A stretch of 64,000 nucleotides of DNA from Corallococcus sp. NCRR (GTDB lineage Bacteria > Myxococcota > Myxococcia > Myxococcales > Myxococcaceae): assembly GCF_026965535.1 (NCBI RefSeq), contig NZ_CP114039.1, positions 6,572,001 through 6,636,000 on the forward strand. Direction: 5' to 3'. The position numbers and the translations under genes were made by a program. Each line of letters starts with the position of its first letter. Position 1 is the first letter of the stretch. Positions 1 to 8,643 of the stretch are shown piece by piece. The notes beneath the pieces were generated by a model. That model made no database searches, was not told the DNA's origin, and was given only the letters and a program-made list of their open reading frames with translations.

Positions 1-1132
1 CTGGGGCCAGGTCAAGCCCATGTACGACGAGCTGCACTGCTACGTGCGCGGCCGGCTCGCGAAGCAGTACGGCGAGGCCGCCGTGCCCGCCGGCAAGCCC
101 ATCCCCGCGCACCTGCTGGGCAACATGTGGGCGCAGGAGTGGAACAACATCTACCCGCTGGTGGAGCCGTTCCCCGGCCAGGCCAGCCTGGACGTGGACA
201 GCGCGCTGGTGAAGCAGGGCTACGACGCGCAGAAGATGGTGAAGCTGGGTGAGAAGTTCTTCACCTCGCTGGGCCTCAAGCCGCTGCCGCAGACCTTCTG
301 GGAGCGCTCGCAGTTCACCAAGCCGAAGGACCGCGACGTCGTCTGCCACGCGTCTGCCTGGGACGTGACGTACGACAACGACCTGCGCATCAAGATGTGC
401 ATCAAGCCCACCGAGGAGGACCTGGTCACCATCCACCACGAGCTGGGCCACGACTACTACTACACGTACTACTACAAGCTCCCCGTCCTCTTTCAGGCCG
501 GCGCCAACGACGGCTTCCACGAGGCCATTGGCGACGCGCTCACGCTCTCCATCACCCCGGCCTACCTCCAGCAGGCGGGGCTGCTCAACGCGGTGGAGAA
601 GAACGACAAGAACGTCATCAACCTCCAGCTGAAGGACGCGCTGGAGAAGGTGGCCTTCCTGCCCTTCGGCCTGCTGGTGGACCAGTGGCGCTGGGACGTG
701 TTCAGCGGGAAGGTGAAGCCGGCGGACTACAACAAGAGCTGGTGGGCGATGCGCACGAAGTACCAGGGCATCGCCGCGCCGGTGGCGCGCACGGAGCAGG
801 ACTTCGACGCGGGCGCCAAGTACCACGTGCCCGCCAACGTGCCGTACACGCGCTATTTCCTCGCGCGGATCCTCCAGTTCCAGTTCCACAAGGCGCTGTG
901 CGAGGCGGCCGGCATCAAGGGCCCCCTCAACGAGTGCTCCATCTACGGCAACAAGGCCGCGGGCGCGCGCCTGCAGGCCATGCTGGAGATGGGCGCGAGC
1001 AAGCCGTGGCCGGACGCGCTGGCGGCGATGACGGGCACGCGCCAGATGGATGCCACGCCGATGCTGGAGTACTTCGCCCCGCTGCGCCGCTGGCTCCAGG
1101 AGCAGAACAAGGGCCAGAAGTGCGGCTGGTGA
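1..1132 (+). CDS. M2-family (ACE-like) zinc peptidyl-dipeptidase, 3' part only
   Basis: The gene enters from the left edge. The reading frame is open from base 2, and the first ATG (20) is internal, because the residues before it continue the family's conserved helix leading to ELHCYVRGRL. About 376 C-terminal residues are present, against roughly 600 for bacterial M2 enzymes. The zinc site is visible: HELGH is encoded at 437-451 and a second Glu ligand in the FHEAIGD motif at 521-523, 28 residues after the first His, the gluzincin spacing of M2 peptidases. The family removes C-terminal dipeptides, and bacterial members are often exported, but the N-terminus that would show a signal peptide lies outside the window. 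The match to the ACE fold is strong; the substrate is unknown. Confidence 0.9.
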   Translation, partial: WGQVKPMYDELHCYVRGRLAKQYGEAAVPAGKPIPAHLLGNMWAQEWNNIYPLVEPFPGQASLDVDSALVKQGYDAQKMVKLGEKFFTSLGLKPLPQTFWERSQFTKPKDRDVVCHASAWDVTYDNDLRIKMCIKPTEEDLVTIHHELGHDYYYTYYYKLPVLFQAGANDGFHEAIGDALTLSITPAYLQQAGLLNAVEKNDKNVINLQLKDALEKVAFLPFGLLVDQWRWDVFSGKVKPADYNKSWWAMRTKYQGIAAPVARTEQDFDAGAKYHVPANVPYTRYFLARILQFQFHKALCEAAGIKGPLNECSIYGNKAAGARLQAMLEMGASKPWPDALAAMTGTRQMDATPMLEYFAPLRRWLQEQNKGQKCGW

Positions 1133-1159
1133 CGTGAGCAGGGAGTGGACTTCCCCCGG

Positions 1160-1186
1160 GACGGGCGCTTAGGCTGGCGCCCGTCT
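1160..1186 (+). terminator. Possible terminator hairpin after the M2 peptidase
   Basis: There is a perfect 9-bp inverted repeat (1160-1168 with 1177-1185) separated by 8 bases, 28 bases after the peptidase stop. Only a weak TTGT follows, so it may instead be part of the cold-shock gene leader. Confidence 0.4.
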
Positions 1187-1252
1187 TGTAGGGTTGAACT
1201 CTGTAGGACCGGACGGCGACTCTTCCTGTCCGCGATGAAAGAAGAACAGCAA

Positions 1253-1456
1253 ATGGCGACTGGTACCGTGAAGTGGTTCAACGACGCGAAGGGCTTCGGC
1301 TTCATCACGCAGGATGGCGGCGGCGAGGACGTGTTCTGCCACCACACCGCCATCAACATGGACGGCTTCCGCACCCTGGCCGAGGGCCAGAAGGTGGAGT
1401 TCGAAGTCACCAAGGGCCCCAAGGGCCTGCAGGCGCAGAACGTTCGCGCCGCCTGA
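1253..1456 (+). CDS. CspA-family cold-shock protein
   Basis: This is a 67-residue single cold-shock domain, the usual length for the family. Both nucleic-acid-binding motifs are visible: RNP1 as KGFGFIT near residues 15-21 and RNP2 as DVFCHH near residues 28-33. These proteins bind single-stranded RNA and DNA and melt RNA secondary structure. The ATG at 1253 gives the canonical [10 protein letters not shown] start and has a purine-rich AAAGAAG upstream. An in-frame ATG at 1235 would add six non-conserved residues and is less likely. The gene stands alone, with a terminator immediately downstream. The roughly 120-base leader could be a thermosensor, as in enteric cspA, but I see no specific evidence for that. 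Confidence 0.96.
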   Translation: MATGTVKWFNDAKGFGFITQDGGGEDVFCHHTAINMDGFRTLAEGQKVEFEVTKGPKGLQAQNVRAA

Positions 1457-1481
1457 GCCTGACCGTTTCCTGATTCACCCA

Positions 1482-1521
1482 AGAAGGTCCGACTCTCACC
1501 GGGTCGGGCCTTCTGTATTTT
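1482..1521 (+). terminator. Intrinsic terminator of the cold-shock gene
   Basis: An 11-bp stem (1482-1492 with 1504-1514, one G-U pair) is followed by GTATTTT. It lies 25 bases after the cold-shock stop codon and just before the next gene. Confidence 0.75.
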
Positions 1522-1532
1522 CCGGAGCCCGC

Positions 1533-3623
1533 ATGCCCGCTTTCCGTCCGCGCTTCCTCCCCCTGGTGGCCGCCCTCGGGTGCGCCACGACGTCGCCCAC
1601 CCCCCCCGCCACGCCCCCGGACAGCGCCGTCATGGCCGCGCCGTCCGCCCCCGTGTCGAAGGCCTCGCTGGCCGCGCTCAAGCAGGAGCTGGTGAAGCAG
1701 CACGGCGAGGCGCAGCGCGCCCGCATCGAGCGAGGCGTGGACCAGGTGGCCGTGCTCTGGCGCCCGGAGGACGGGGACCTGGCCGCCTTCGCGCGCGAGC
1801 AGTTCCTGCCCACGGGCCCCCAGTTGGACGCGACGTTCACGCGCTTCGAAGGGTTGTTCGAACAGTTCGACGGCCACATGAACGAGCTGGGCCGGGAGCT
1901 CCAGTGGTTCACGGACCTGGACCTGGGGCCGCTGTTGCCGGTGGAGCCGCTGCTCGCGGCGTATGATCCGTCCGCCAACGTCACGTCGGACCTGTTCAAC
2001 GCGAAGCCGGGCTTCGTCGTGCTGCTCAACTTCCCGCTCACCACGCTGGCCGAGCGCGTGAAGGAGGGCCCGTCGTGGACGCGGCGCCAGTGGGCGGAGG
2101 CGAAGCTCGCGTCGCGCTTCAACCGGCGCGTGCCCGCGGCGGTGGAGCAGAAGGTGTCGCAGGCCATCGCGGACGCGAACCTCTACATCGCCGAGTACAA
2201 CGTCTGGATGCACCACCTGGTGGACGCGAAGGGCCAGCGGCTCTTCCCCCAGGGGCTGCGCCTCATCAGCCACTGGAACCTGCGCGATGAGCTGAAGGCC
2301 GACTACACGGACCCGCTCGGCCTGGCGAAGCAGCGGACCATCGTCCAGGTGATGGAGCGCATCGTCACGCAGACGATTCCCGCCGCCGTCATCGACAACC
2401 CGCGCGTGGACTGGGATCCGTTCACCAACAAGGTCACGGTGGCGCCGCCGGAGACGGTGGAGGCGAACGCGCCCCAGCGCGCCGTGAAGGCGGACACCGC
2501 GCCGGAGCCGGACACGCGCTACGCGCGGCTGCTCGCCACGTTCAATGCATCGCGGAAGGTGGACCCGCATTCGCCGGTGGCCCCCACGCGCATCGCCCGT
2601 GCGTTCGAGCTGGACCGGGGCCTGCCGGAGGAGCGCGTGCGCGCGCTGCTCACCCAGCTCCTGGAATCCCCGCTGGTGCCGCGCGTGGCGAAGCTCATTG
2701 AGACGCGCCTGGGCCGCCCGCTGGAGCCACAGGACCTGTGGTACCCCGGCTTCCGTCCGGGCTCGAAGGTGCCGGAGGCGCAGCTGGACGCGCTGACGCG
2801 CAAGCGCTACCCCACGGCAGACGCCTTCGCGCGCGACATCCCGCGCATCCTCCAGGGGCTGGGCTTCACGCGGGAGAAGGCGGACGTGCTCGCCTCATAC
2901 ATCCGCGTGGACGCCTCCCGGGGCGCGGGCCATGCCCAGCAGGCGCTGCGCCGGGGCGACTTCCCCCGCCTGCGCACGCGCGTGGAGAAGGGGGGCATGG
3001 ACTACAAGGGCTACAACATCGCGGTGCACGAGCTGGGGCACAACGTGGAGCAGGTCTTCAGCCTGTACCAGGTGGACCACACGCTGCTGTCCGGCGTCCC
3101 CAACAACGCCTTCACGGAGGCGCTGGCGTTCGTCTTCCAGGCGCGCGACCTGGAGCTTTTGGGTCTGGGCCAGCCGGACGCGGCCAGCGAGCGCGAGCGG
3201 GTGCTCAACGACTTCTGGCAGGCGTGGGAGATCGCCGGCGTGGCGCTGGTGGACATGGCCACGTGGCACTGGATGTACGAACACCCGGACGCCACGCCCG
3301 CCCAGTTGCGCGACGCGGTGGCCGGCCTGTCCCGCGACGTGTGGAACCGCTACTACGCGCCGGTGCTGGGGCGGAAGGACAGCCCGGTGCTGGGCATCTA
3401 CAGCCACATGATCAGCTACCCGCTGTACCTGCCGGACTACCCGCTCGGGCACCTCATCGCCTTCCAGATTGAGGAGCACCTGAAGCAGCACGGCCCGCTG
3501 GGCGCGGAGTTCGAGCGCATGGCCACCTTCGGCTCCGTCACCCCGGACGAATGGATGCGCCACGCCACCGGCGCCCCCGTCAGCGCGGACGCTTTGTTGC
3601 GCGCCACCGAAGCCGCGCTGTGA
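1533..3623 (+). CDS. Predicted gluzincin metallopeptidase lipoprotein
   Basis: The protein is 696 residues. The N-terminus carries a hydrophobic stretch ending in AALGC, a loose lipobox with the Cys near residue 17, then a Pro/Thr/Ala-rich linker, so export and lipidation are likely. The metal site is visible: HELGH at residues 499-503 and a downstream TEALAF Glu near 529, 26 residues away. The arrangement recalls M2/M3-type gluzincins, and the gene lies two genes away from the M2 peptidase, but I cannot assign it to a named family. The reading frame stays open upstream to 1314 only as an overlap with the cold-shock gene; the ATG at 1533 follows GGAGCC and gives the signal peptide. The substrate is unknown. 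Confidence 0.8.
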   Translation: MPAFRPRFLPLVAALGCATTSPTPPATPPDSAVMAAPSAPVSKASLAALKQELVKQHGEAQRARIERGVDQVAVLWRPEDGDLAAFAREQFLPTGPQLDATFTRFEGLFEQFDGHMNELGRELQWFTDLDLGPLLPVEPLLAAYDPSANVTSDLFNAKPGFVVLLNFPLTTLAERVKEGPSWTRRQWAEAKLASRFNRRVPAAVEQKVSQAIADANLYIAEYNVWMHHLVDAKGQRLFPQGLRLISHWNLRDELKADYTDPLGLAKQRTIVQVMERIVTQTIPAAVIDNPRVDWDPFTNKVTVAPPETVEANAPQRAVKADTAPEPDTRYARLLATFNASRKVDPHSPVAPTRIARAFELDRGLPEERVRALLTQLLESPLVPRVAKLIETRLGRPLEPQDLWYPGFRPGSKVPEAQLDALTRKRYPTADAFARDIPRILQGLGFTREKADVLASYIRVDASRGAGHAQQALRRGDFPRLRTRVEKGGMDYKGYNIAVHELGHNVEQVFSLYQVDHTLLSGVPNNAFTEALAFVFQARDLELLGLGQPDAASERERVLNDFWQAWEIAGVALVDMATWHWMYEHPDATPAQLRDAVAGLSRDVWNRYYAPVLGRKDSPVLGIYSHMISYPLYLPDYPLGHLIAFQIEEHLKQHGPLGAEFERMATFGSVTPDEWMRHATGAPVSADALLRATEAAL

Positions 3624-3665
3624 TAGTTCGGGCATTCCCCATTTAACTCTTCTGGAGGATTGACC

Positions 3666-4316
3666 TTGAATTTCATCTCTCGTGCGCTGGTGCTGGGTTC
3701 CCTGTCGACGATGGTGGGCTGTGCCACGACGAAGGGCGGCACGAAGACCCCGGACACGACCGAGCCGACCCCCGCGACCGCGTCGCTGGTGGACTACTGC
3801 GACGACACGCAGAAGGCCATCTCCAAGGAGGCGGACACGATGGCCAGCCCCTACGGGATTGATCAGCACATCGCCAAGAACTTCCCGGACCGCAAGGTGT
3901 CGTGGCTGATGACGGACAGCGCGTACCAGAAGTTCGTGGTGCAGACGGGCGCGAAGAACTTCGGCCGCTGCAACGACACGGCCTGCTACCTGTTCGCGGC
4001 GCCGTCGGCGGCCATCCACGGCGCGGTGGAGAAGTCGAAGACGGCGGACGGCACGCACGACCCGGCGGTGCTGGGCCAGGCGCTGGGCCTGCCGGCGAAG
4101 AACTTCGAGGGCCCGCTGCGGATGATGACGCTGGACCTGGGCGCGCAGAAGGTCTGCACGCGCCTGCCGGTGGACGCGGACCCCGGCGTGTGGAAGTGCC
4201 AGACGCCGGAGGACACCGACTGCTTCAAGTTCGGTGGCTACACGTCCGGCGGCGCGCCGGAGGTGATGGTCATCAACGCGCCGGTGGCGGACACGCAGGT
4301 GGCGGAGATCCCGTGA
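3666..4316 (+). CDS. Small secreted lipoprotein of unknown function
   Basis: TTG at 3666 is chosen as the start because GGAGG (3654-3658) sits 7 bases upstream; a TTG at 3660 is too close to it. The 216-residue product begins with a signal sequence ending STMVGC, a lipobox-like site with Cys near residue 19, followed by a Gly/Thr/Pro-rich linker. The mature part has several Cys residues (YCDD, GRCNDTACY, KVCTR, WKCQTPEDTDCFK), suggesting disulfides in the cell envelope. I do not recognise the family. The next small gene overlaps its stop codon, so the two are probably translated together. Confidence 0.7.
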   Translation: MNFISRALVLGSLSTMVGCATTKGGTKTPDTTEPTPATASLVDYCDDTQKAISKEADTMASPYGIDQHIAKNFPDRKVSWLMTDSAYQKFVVQTGAKNFGRCNDTACYLFAAPSAAIHGAVEKSKTADGTHDPAVLGQALGLPAKNFEGPLRMMTLDLGAQKVCTRLPVDADPGVWKCQTPEDTDCFKFGGYTSGGAPEVMVINAPVADTQVAEIP

Positions 4317-4558
4317 GCGACGAGGAGGTGCTCCTCCAGAGCCCGCTCCTGTACCGCGTGCTGCGCGGCCGGGACGGGGGGCTGTCCATCGAGGTCGTGG
4401 TGGGCGGCTTCGTCCAGTTCGAGGTGCGCGTGCGCCTGAACGCGGAGGAGACAGCGTCCTTCCAGAAGGAGGGACGTGCCTTCGCGGACCGCCTGGCCCA
4501 GGCCATCATGGCCAACCCGCCCTTTGGCGGCCGGTCCGTGAAGGTGCCCGTGCAGTGA
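4313..4558 (+). CDS. Small hypothetical protein coupled to the preceding lipoprotein
   Basis: An 81-residue reading frame starts at GTG 4313, whose bases overlap the TGA of the lipoprotein (GTGA), a usual sign of translational coupling. The sequence is rich in alternating hydrophobic residues (GLSIEVVVGGFVQFEVRVRL), suggesting a small beta-sheet domain, and has no signal peptide or Cys. Function and family are unknown. The terminator immediately after the stop codon, and the overlap, support it as a real gene. Confidence 0.6.
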   Translation: MSDEEVLLQSPLLYRVLRGRDGGLSIEVVVGGFVQFEVRVRLNAEETASFQKEGRAFADRLAQAIMANPPFGGRSVKVPVQ

Positions 4559-4566
4559 AGCCTTCG

Positions 4567-4593
4567 CGGGGACCCGCCGCGCGCGGGTCCCCG
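4567..4593. terminator. Bidirectional terminator between convergent genes
   Basis: An 11-bp perfect GC-rich stem (4567-4577 with 4583-4593) has a 5-base loop. It lies in the 46-base gap between two convergent genes. There is no T-run on either side. Confidence 0.65.
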
Positions 4594-4604
4594 TCGCAAG
4601 GAGG

Positions 4605-5348
4605 CTAGGGCGTGGCGGCGGTGTTGCCGGGGATGTCCACCAGCTCCACCTCGAAGGTGAGCACGGCGTTGGGCGGGATGCGCGAGCCCGTGGGCGGGCG
4701 CTCTCCGTACGCGGTGCTCGCGGGGCAGGTGAGCTTCGCCTTGCCGCCGACCTTCATCTTCTGCACGCCCTGGGTCCAGCAGGGGATGACGCCGTTGAGC
4801 GGGAACTCCACCGTCATGCCGCGCTTGTAGGAGCTGTCGAACTCCGAGCCGTCCACCAGCGTGCCCTGGTAGTGCACCTTCACGGTGTCGATGGCGCGGG
4901 GCGACTTGCCGGTGCCGGCCTTGAGTTCGCGGAAGATGACGCCGGAGGGCAGCCGCGTGGCCCCGGGCTCCTTGGACGCGCGATCCAACGTGGTGACGTT
5001 GACCTGCGCCATGCGCGACTTGGCCAGCGTCTGGATCTTCGGCCCGTACTCCTTCGGATCCACGGCGGGCGGAGTGCCGGCAACCGCGTCCTGGATGCCG
5101 CGCTGGAGCAGGGCCAGCTCCTCGGGGGTGAGCGCGAGCGCCGTCACGCTCTGGCCCAGCGAGACGCCGAGCGAATAGATGGTCTTCTGATCATCCGTCT
5201 GGAGCTCCACGGGCGCCTGGGCGGGGGCGGCCTTCGCGGCGGCCTGGGGCGCGGCGGCCGGCTTGGAGCTCTTCGTCGGGGCCTGGGCCAGGGCAATGCC
5301 CGGAGCACCGAGCATCAGGACCAGGGCCGCCTTCCACTGCATACGCAT
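4605..5348 (-). CDS. Periplasmic FKBP-type peptidyl-prolyl cis-trans isomerase
   Basis: This 247-residue protein resembles FkpA/Mip. It has a Sec signal peptide (cleavage likely after ALAQA, about residue 22), a Pro/Ala-rich linker, a helical FKBP_N-type dimerisation region (about residues 50-130, with SLGVSLGQSV), and a C-terminal FKBP domain of about 105 residues. FKBP landmarks are visible: VKVHYQGTLVDGSEFDSS, the active-site GVIPCWTQGVQKM segment, YGERP and the C-terminal LTFEVELVDI. Such enzymes speed prolyl isomerisation and help outer-membrane and secreted proteins fold. ATG 5348 is preferred because GGCGGA lies just upstream; ATG 5369 is an in-frame alternative adding seven residues. 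Confidence 0.92.
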   Translation of the reverse strand: MRMQWKAALVLMLGAPGIALAQAPTKSSKPAAAPQAAAKAAPAQAPVELQTDDQKTIYSLGVSLGQSVTALALTPEELALLQRGIQDAVAGTPPAVDPKEYGPKIQTLAKSRMAQVNVTTLDRASKEPGATRLPSGVIFRELKAGTGKSPRAIDTVKVHYQGTLVDGSEFDSSYKRGMTVEFPLNGVIPCWTQGVQKMKVGGKAKLTCPASTAYGERPPTGSRIPPNAVLTFEVELVDIPGNTAATP

Positions 5349-5588
5349 GCTTCCGCCTTTCACGAGCATGAGAGGGACCATAGCGCCGCTCGTGCGCCGT
5401 GGGTCGGCCATCCTCGCGCACAGGCCAACGCGAAGAATCCAGCGAGCGGAAAACCCCAGCGCACGCAGGCCTGCCCGGCGGTCGGGAAGGGCGCCGTTTT
5501 CTTGCGCGCATGACGTCTGAACGTACTGTGCCTTCAGGTCGCTGCACCCCCGCAGCAGCCTGTTGCACCAGCCGGAGGTCATGAGCCA
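5349..5588. promoter_or_regulatory. Divergent intergenic region (FKBP / PilZ)
   Basis: These 240 bases separate the minus-strand FKBP gene from the plus-strand PilZ gene and must hold both promoters. GGAGG at 5574-5578 is the PilZ ribosome-binding site. I see no strong palindrome or RNA structure. Confidence 0.4.
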
Positions 5589-5921
5589 ATGAGCGAGAAG
5601 CGGAAGGCCAATCGGGCGCCCCTGGACATCTACCTCAACAAGTACATGGGCGGCGTGCCGTACATGACCCGGGCCGCGGACATCAGCCAGGAAGGTGTCA
5701 GTCTCTCGCGCCTCATCGAGCCCCAGCACGACGCGCGCCGCGTGGGCCTCCAGTTCCAGCTCCCCGGCTCCGAGGAGATCATCTACGCCGAGGGTGAAGT
5801 CGTACGCGAGTGGAAGGAACTGGGCCGCAAGGAGCAGTCCGGCGTGCGCTTCACGCTGCTCACCGAGCGGCACCGCAAGATGATCGACGCCTACGTCGAC
5901 CGTCACACCGAAGGCAACTGA
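5589..5921 (+). CDS. PilZ-domain protein (predicted c-di-GMP binding)
   Basis: This 110-residue stand-alone PilZ domain has both signature elements: RxxxR (Arg5-Lys-Ala-Asn-Arg9) and DxSxxG (DISQEG, near residues 33-38). These are the residues that contact cyclic-di-GMP in the family. It starts at ATG 5589, ten bases after GGAGG. PilZ proteins link c-di-GMP to motility, exopolysaccharide or development, and myxobacteria have many single-domain members. Neighbours do not reveal its partner. Confidence 0.88.
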   Translation: MSEKRKANRAPLDIYLNKYMGGVPYMTRAADISQEGVSLSRLIEPQHDARRVGLQFQLPGSEEIIYAEGEVVREWKELGRKEQSGVRFTLLTERHRKMIDAYVDRHTEGN

Positions 5922-6030
5922 CACAAGGCGTTACCCTCCGCGTGCGTCACCGCGATTGCGCGGTGCCACCGGCGGTTCGCGGTACCCCGCGCCGGGCTCA
6001 TCAGGCGGATCCGACTGTCTCCGGGTCGCC

Positions 6031-6060
6031 TTGACTTCGCGCGAAGTGACCCCCTTGAAT
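6031..6060 (+). promoter_or_regulatory. Possible promoter with palindromic operator
   Basis: TTGACT (6031-6036) and TTGAAT (6055-6060) are 18 bases apart. A perfect 14-bp palindrome, ACTTCGCGCGAAGT (6034-6047), overlaps the -35 element about 75 bases upstream of the next gene. Regulation is inferred from the symmetry alone. Confidence 0.35.
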
Positions 6061-6121
6061 GACCGGAGAGGTTCCCTGTGCGCTCGCCGACGTGTCGCGG
6101 CGACAACGGGAGGAGTGCTCC

Positions 6122-6937
6122 GTGAGGCGTTCGCTGTGGGGATTGTTGCTGGTCGTGCCGCTGACGGCGCTGGGCCAGGGCAAGGACGCGAAGGTCGCCG
6201 CACCCGCCACGCCCGCCGCTGAACCTGTGCGCGGCGTGGGCAACCCGGGCATCAACTGGGAGGGCCAGATCCTGCGCGCCACGGGCGCCGGGGCCCCGGA
6301 CCTCAAGGCCGCGAATCCAGGCCAGGCGCGCCTGGGCGCCGAGCGCGCCGCGAAGCAGGACGCGTTCCGCAACCTGCTGGAGCAGGCCCGGAGCATCCAG
6401 GTGAGCGCGGGCCGCACGGTGGGCGACGAGTTGGCGCGCGACGAAGTGAAGAGCCGCGTCGAGGGCGCCATCCGTGGCTACAAGGTCGTGGCCACGCGCT
6501 ACTTCTCCGACAGCGGCGTGGAGATGGACGTGGAGGTGCCGCTCGCGGTGCTCAGCGCGGCGCTGACGCCCGCGCAGGAGCCGGCCATCGTGCTCAACGC
6601 CGAAGGCGCGGCGAAGTACACGGGGCTCGTGGTGGACGCGCGAGGGCTGGGCGCGCAGCCGGTGCTCGCGCCCCGATTGGTGGACGGGACGGGCAGGGCG
6701 CTCTACGGCGCGACGGTGCTCACGGAGGAGGCGCGCGGCACCGCGGGCGTCGCGGCCTGGTTCAACAGCCTGGACGCGGCCCGGAAGGCCTCGCGCGTGG
6801 GCGACAAGCCGCTGGTGGTGAAGGCCGCGCAGCTCCAGGGCTCCGACCTGGTCCTGAGCGCCGAAGGCATCCGCGCGCTCACCGAAGCCAACACCCGCTT
6901 CCTGGCCGAGGGCCGGGTCGTCATCGTCACGCAGTGA
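6122..6937 (+). CDS. LPP20/FlgT-N-like exported protein
   Basis: GTG 6122 follows GGGAGGAG and yields a 271-residue protein with a short signal peptide (RRSLWGLLLVVPLTALGQG). The region from about residue 55 to 150 (GAERAAKQDAFRNLLEQARSI, then a conserved RVEGAIRGYKV and a YFSDSGVEMDVEVPL strand) matches the pattern of the LPP20 / FlgT N-terminal domain found in envelope and flagellar-associated proteins. The function of this member is unknown. A downstream lipoprotein gene shares one base with its stop codon, so the two form an operon and may act together in the envelope. Confidence 0.7.
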   Translation: MRRSLWGLLLVVPLTALGQGKDAKVAAPATPAAEPVRGVGNPGINWEGQILRATGAGAPDLKAANPGQARLGAERAAKQDAFRNLLEQARSIQVSAGRTVGDELARDEVKSRVEGAIRGYKVVATRYFSDSGVEMDVEVPLAVLSAALTPAQEPAIVLNAEGAAKYTGLVVDARGLGAQPVLAPRLVDGTGRALYGATVLTEEARGTAGVAAWFNSLDAARKASRVGDKPLVVKAAQLQGSDLVLSAEGIRALTEANTRFLAEGRVVIVTQ

Positions 6938-7314
6938 TGTCCGCGCGCTCCCTCACGCGCATCGCGTTGGCCGCGGCGCTGATGAGCGGCTGCGCGGCGA
7001 AGCAGGAGCAGCCTGCGACGGTGGCCCGCGCGGAACAGTTGATGGCGTCCAACGCCGCCAAGCGCGGCGACCTGGTGCTCCGGTGCGAGCCCTCGGACGC
7101 GCAGATCCTCCTGGACGGGGTGGAGCAGGGGACGTGCAGCGACTTCGCCGGGGTGTCCCGGAGCCTGCGGATGGGGGACTCAGGCTTCCATCAGGTGGAG
7201 GTGAAGAAGCGCGGGTTCTACCCCTACACGACCTACTACCAGCCCAACGGCGCGCGGATGACGCTGAAGGTGAAGCTCCGGCCCCTGGCGCCCGAAGGCG
7301 GGGCTCCTCCCTGA
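6937..7314 (+). CDS. Small lipoprotein with PEGA-like repeat
   Basis: The start and the upstream stop overlap (TGATG). The 125-residue product has a signal ending LMSGC (lipobox, Cys near residue 19). The mature part contains LRCEPSDAQILLDGVEQGTCSDF and a closing GFHQVEVKKRGFYPY, the layout of a PEGA domain (a beta-sandwich repeat common on myxobacterial lipoproteins). A role in the cell envelope alongside the upstream LPP20-like protein is inferred from the coupling only. Confidence 0.72.
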   Translation: MSARSLTRIALAAALMSGCAAKQEQPATVARAEQLMASNAAKRGDLVLRCEPSDAQILLDGVEQGTCSDFAGVSRSLRMGDSGFHQVEVKKRGFYPYTTYYQPNGARMTLKVKLRPLAPEGGAPP

Positions 7315-7455
7315 GGGGTCCACCAGGGCTGGCCCCCTACACCGCGAGGAGGCGGGCGACCGCTCAAGGACCGCAATCAGGGGCCGAAGACGCCGTAGGA
7401 TGGGCGGGGACAGGAGGCGGTCATCGGACGTCGCAAGAGAGGCAGTGAGCGCGCG

Positions 7456-8643
7456 GTGAAGGCGGTCCCCCAGCCCATCGCCACCCCGGAAGTATCCCCG
7501 GTGCTGCACGTCGTGCACCCGGAGCCCGTGCCCCCGCCTGGCGACCCCTCCGCGTTGGACGAGGCGGAGGCCCGCCGGGTCGACTTCATCTGGTCCGGCG
7601 TGATGGTGGGCTCGCTGGCGCTGGTGTTCGCGCTCCTGTCCGTGTTCGGCGGGGTGGCGGTGCCGGTGCTGCTGGCGCTGACGGGCGCGTACGCGTTCAA
7701 CCCGCTGGTGACGCTCCTGGAGAAGCGCGGCGTGGACCGCACCTGGGGCACGTCCATCCTCTTCTTCGCGGGCACGCTGCTGATGGTGGGCGCGGGCCTG
7801 TACCTGGTGCCGGTGTTCCGCGACGAGGCGGCGAAGCTGCCCGGCTTCTTCCAGCGCGCCAGCACCCAGGTGGTGCCGCAGGTGGAGTCGCTCCTGGGCG
7901 TGTCGCTGCCGGACCTGGTGAGCCAGCGCACCGCGGAGCTGGGTGAGAAGGCCTCCGAGTTGCTCCAGAGCGCGGGCCCCACGGCGGCGCGGCTGGTGGC
8001 GAGCTTCGCCGGCAACACCGCGCGCTTCGCGGCCACGCTGCTGGGCCTGTCGGTGGTGCCGGTGCTGGCGTTCTTCTTCCTCCAGGACTACCCGCGCCTC
8101 ATGGGGCGCATCCAGGACCTGCTGCCGCGCCGCTCCGTGGTGCTGGTGACCCAGCGCTTCCGCGAGGTGGACGAGGTGCTGTCCGCCTTTGTGCAGGGCC
8201 AGCTCACCGTGGGCGCCATCCTGTCGGTGCTCTACGCGGTGGGCCTGTCCGTGGCGCGCATCGACCTGGCCATCGCCATTGGCCTCATTGCAGGCTTCGG
8301 CAACATGGTGCCCTACCTGGGCACGGGCATCGGCGTGGTACTGGCCGTGCTGGGCGTCCTGCTGTCCTGGCAGGGGCCGTGGCAGCTGGCGGTGGTGGCG
8401 GCGACCTTCATCGTCGGGCAGCTGGCCGAGGGCTTCGTCATCACCCCGCGCGTCGTGGGGGAGAAGGTGGGCCTGGCCCCCGTGGCGGTCATCATCGCCG
8501 TGCTCGCGTTCGGTGAGCTGTTCGGCTTCGTGGGCATCCTCCTGGCCGTCCCGGCGAGCGCCATCCTGAAGGTCGTCCTGAGCGTCGTCCTCCAGCGCTA
8601 CCGCCGCACGCAGCTCTACAAGGGGAGCGTCCAGGCGCCGTGA
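7456..8643 (+). CDS. AI-2E family (PerM/TqsA-like) membrane transporter
   Basis: This is a 395-residue polytopic membrane protein. A soluble Pro-rich N-terminus (about 45 residues) is followed by paired hydrophobic segments near residues 50-75 and 95-120, an amphipathic region containing TAARLVASFAGN, and a C-terminal cluster of helices including GFGNMVPYLGTGIG and FGELFGFVGILLAVPASAILKVVL, typical of the family. Members export diverse small molecules; autoinducer-2 export is documented only for a few, so the substrate is open. GTG 7456 is used. The uracil-DNA glycosylase gene overlaps the end by four bases. Confidence 0.88.
   Translation: MKAVPQPIATPEVSPVLHVVHPEPVPPPGDPSALDEAEARRVDFIWSGVMVGSLALVFALLSVFGGVAVPVLLALTGAYAFNPLVTLLEKRGVDRTWGTSILFFAGTLLMVGAGLYLVPVFRDEAAKLPGFFQRASTQVVPQVESLLGVSLPDLVSQRTAELGEKASELLQSAGPTAARLVASFAGNTARFAATLLGLSVVPVLAFFFLQDYPRLMGRIQDLLPRRSVVLVTQRFREVDEVLSAFVQGQLTVGAILSVLYAVGLSVARIDLAIAIGLIAGFGNMVPYLGTGIGVVLAVLGVLLSWQGPWQLAVVAATFIVGQLAEGFVITPRVVGEKVGLAPVAVIIAVLAFGELFGFVGILLAVPASAILKVVLSVVLQRYRRTQLYKGSVQAP

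Noticed and set aside
1314..1532. N-terminal extension of the gluzincin lipoprotein into the cold-shock gene
   Set aside because: It overlaps the cold-shock gene and its terminator, and would bury the signal peptide.
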